From Clostridia bacterium (GTDB lineage Bacteria; Bacillota_A; Clostridia; Christensenellales; CAG-138): DNA of 15,768 nt. Below, one piece after another: positions 14,837 to 15,768 of the stretch; position 1 is the first letter of the stretch; each line of letters opens with the position of its first letter. The notes under the pieces were generated by a model. The model was not told where the DNA came from and searched no databases. It was given only the letters and a program-made list of their open reading frames with translations. The stretch lies in the NCBI GenBank assembly GCA_017459315.1, contig JAFUDD010000391.1:1-15768 (forward strand). Direction: 5' to 3'. Both the position numbers and the translations under genes were made by a program.

Positions 14837-15097
14837 TTATCGCTGCGTCATTTGAAGAAGTGGAGTCAAGGCTTTTTTGATTTTCTCCAAATCAGTTGAT
14901 AAAGTCAACAAATGATCCGGCGCTTTTTCTGCTTCCCGTTTCGCAACACATTCTTTTACTGCTTTCTCTATAGCATATCCATCCGACATGGAATTGCCGC
15001 GTCCTTTTGCCGAGGAGGAACAGGAATTATCCGGTTTTATATCCGCCTTTGCGACGGGACATTTTTGCGCAGCACCGACAAAATGAATTGTGAACAT
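14837..15097 (-). CDS. Doubtful small hypothetical protein
   Basis: An 86-codon open frame. The last ~45 residues are charged and amphipathic, with a plausible helical pattern (A-I-E-K-A-V-K-E-C-V, then L-E-K-I-K-K-A-L-T-P-L-L-Q), unlike the Arg/Pro/Ser-rich shadows elsewhere in this window. The ribosome binding site is weak: GGAAAG about six bases before ATG. A shorter start at the internal Met of M-S-D-G-Y (ATG near 14988) is possible but also poorly supported. No membrane segment or known domain was recognised. It could be a fragment of a former accessory gene or chance. Confidence 0.25.
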   Translation of the reverse strand: MFTIHFVGAAQKCPVAKADIKPDNSCSSSAKGRGNSMSDGYAIEKAVKECVAKREAEKAPDHLLTLSTDLEKIKKALTPLLQMTQR

Positions 15098-15101
15098 TGT
15101 G

Positions 15102-15119
15102 AACTTTCCGCGGGAAGTT
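15102..15119. promoter_or_regulatory. Near-perfect 18-bp palindrome upstream of the small ORF
   Basis: AACTTTCCGCGGGAAGTT is symmetric about CCGCGG, with one mismatched pair among nine. It is 56 bp before the start of the 37-codon ORF and about 20 bp before a -10-like TATAGT (15138-15143). It could be an operator for a mobile-element repressor; no convincing -35 is seen. Confidence 0.3.
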
Positions 15120-15174
15120 TTGCGGCTGCAATTGCGCTATAGTAAGGGCAGCGAAGGGAAGAAAGGAGAATGCG

Positions 15175-15288
15175 ATGAGCACGAAGGAGCTGGAAAGCCG
15201 CATCGAGGCGTACTTCGCCGCCTGCGACGCAACGCGCGAACGCTATCCGCTGAAAAACGGCGGATTTATGGAGAGAGCTATACTGTAA
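15175..15288 (+). CDS. 37-codon small ORF, probable truncated remnant of a mobile-element or phage-type gene
   Basis: ATG 15175 is preceded at six bases by AAGGAG (15163-15168), a good ribosome binding site, so it is likely translated. The peptide starts M-S-T-K-E-L-E-S-R-I and contains E-A-Y-F-A-A-C-D-A-T and L-K-N-G-G. This resembles the first ~30 residues of the small terminase/DNA-packaging-like proteins found in clostridial mobile elements. Those run on for about 100 residues or more, whereas this frame stops at TAA 15286-15288 after M-E-R-A-I-L. I therefore read it as the 5' end of a broken gene. The family match is from memory of the pattern and is tentative. Confidence 0.45.
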   Translation: MSTKELESRIEAYFAACDATRERYPLKNGGFMERAIL

Positions 15289-15496
15289 ACGAAGAATTCA
15301 AATTGACCTGTGAAAAATAAGAAACGGACTGCGACGACCTCTCTGTGGTAGGAACCGGAAATTGCAGTAAAACAGGGAAAAATGAGTTCTGGTGCCGCAA
15401 GATCAGTATAACACAGCTGAAGGAAAAAGGGAAGCGCTTTTTTCAAACTTTGCGGCAAAATGAACAGTAAATCTCATATCGGAAAGGAGCAAACAC

Positions 15497-15652
15497 ATGG
15501 ACATGACAAGGCGCATCGGAAACACGACGTACAAGGTCAAAATCTATTTTGACGAAAAGGGAACCATGACGATGGAGGATCGCATCTTGCGGCTGATCGC
15601 CAATGACACAAACCGGATGAACCGGAGGGCAGCACATGAGGTCCTTGTTTGA
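15497..15652 (+). CDS. tnpW: TnpW-like transposon-encoded small protein
   Basis: A 51-residue basic protein. The pattern R-R-I-G-N-T-T-Y-K-V (5-14), then a short strand, then T-M-E-D-R-I-L-R-L-I (25-34) is characteristic of small proteins annotated as TnpW in clostridial mobile elements; the biochemical role is not established. AAGGAG at 15484-15489 lies seven bases before ATG 15497. The C-terminal end overlaps the next gene by 17 bases. Family members are often somewhat longer at the C-terminus, so mild truncation is possible. Confidence 0.75.
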   Translation: MDMTRRIGNTTYKVKIYFDEKGTMTMEDRILRLIANDTNRMNRRAAHEVLV

Positions 15653-15768
15653 AGAACGCGGCGGAACGTATACCGAGGTCGGACAAGTCTTGCTTCCAAA
15701 CCTTGTTTTAGACCAACAACCGGAAGGCGAAATCGGCATCTGGGGATGGCGTAGGAAACGGTATCTCA
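15636..15768 (+). CDS. tnpV: TnpV-like transposon-encoded protein, 5' end only (runs off the window)
   Basis: The first 44 codons of a gene cut by the right end. The opening S-L-F-E-E-R-G-G-T-Y and the block I-G-I-W-G-W-R-R-K-R-Y-L match the start of proteins annotated as TnpV, commonly about 120 residues and found directly after TnpW in clostridial mobile elements. GGAGG at 15624-15628 lies inside tnpW, seven bases before ATG 15636, so the two genes are translated together. The function of TnpV in transposition is not known. No transposase or recombinase is visible; it would lie to the right. Confidence 0.8.
   Translation, partial: MRSLFEERGGTYTEVGQVLLPNLVLDQQPEGEIGIWGWRRKRYL

Larger units (their letters stand above)
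14690..15174 (+). other. Gene-poor 485-bp stretch between the kinase operon and the mobile-element module
   Basis: Apart from the terminator at 14744-14777, a palindrome at 15102-15119 and a doubtful minus-strand ORF (14837-15097), I see no supported gene here. The sequence is visibly less GC-rich than the operons to the left, which fits an accessory or decayed insertion boundary. I could not find matching terminal repeats or a target-site duplication within the window. Confidence 0.5.

Noticed and set aside
14912..15142. 76-codon plus-strand frame in the gene-poor stretch
   Set aside because: It is Phe/Arg/Cys-rich and has no ribosome binding site or recognisable domain; it is the complement of the weak minus-strand ORF.
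15321..15473. Open stretch in the +3 frame reading toward L-K-E-K-G-K-R-F-F before TAA
   Set aside because: No ATG and no ribosome binding site; it could be a gene remnant but nothing recognisable supports it.

Overview
The window reads as chromosomal DNA of a GC-rich Gram-positive anaerobe of the Clostridia, most likely an uncultured gut member near Oscillospirales/Lachnospirales. This is inferred from gene families, not from a marker gene. The clues are AGGAGG-type ribosome binding sites, short lipoprotein signal peptides with a Cys at residues 20-22, LplB/YtcP/LplA-type sugar importers without an ATPase gene, a YesL-family protein, a double-anchored domain-permuted GH3, an AgrC/LytTR pair and a TnpW/TnpV mobile-element module.

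Positions 1-9540 (+ strand) look like one long fructan/sucrose utilisation operon that starts before the window. The order is: LplB-type permease (3' end only), YtcP/LplC-type permease, extracellular solute-binding lipoprotein broken by an in-frame TAG, a large lipoprotein with an Ig-like domain and three predicted carbohydrate-binding modules, a surface GH32 lipoprotein, a YesL-family membrane protein, a cytoplasmic GH32 beta-fructosidase and a PfkB-family fructokinase. The last three genes overlap or nearly touch. A strong hairpin at 9558-9590 closes the operon. The inferred pathway is: fructan is bound and cut at the surface, oligosaccharides enter through the ABC importer, internal GH32 releases fructose, and fructokinase makes a fructose phosphate. 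No transporter ATPase is visible, so a shared MsmX-type ATPase elsewhere is likely.

Positions 9706-12510 (- strand) hold a 934-residue GH3 glycosidase with reversed domain order and a membrane helix at each end. It is transcribed divergently from a LytTR response regulator and an AgrC-like histidine kinase (12666-14689, + strand, coupled by a TGATG overlap). The 155-bp divergent region carries a credible promoter on each strand and a 14-bp palindrome over the kinase-side -35. No AgrB or AgrD-like peptide gene is visible. A classic terminator follows the kinase at 14744-14777.

Positions 14690-15768 look like an accessory boundary. There is a gene-poor 485-bp stretch with only a doubtful minus-strand ORF, a 37-codon ORF that looks truncated, and then overlapping tnpW and tnpV genes of a mobile element, with tnpV running off the right end.

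The most notable points are the amber-interrupted binding protein, the Ig plus triple-CBM lipoprotein inside the importer operon, and the doubly anchored GH3 facing an orphan Agr-like two-component system. I did not find a clearly unprecedented system, and I saw no CRISPR array, tRNA or rRNA gene.
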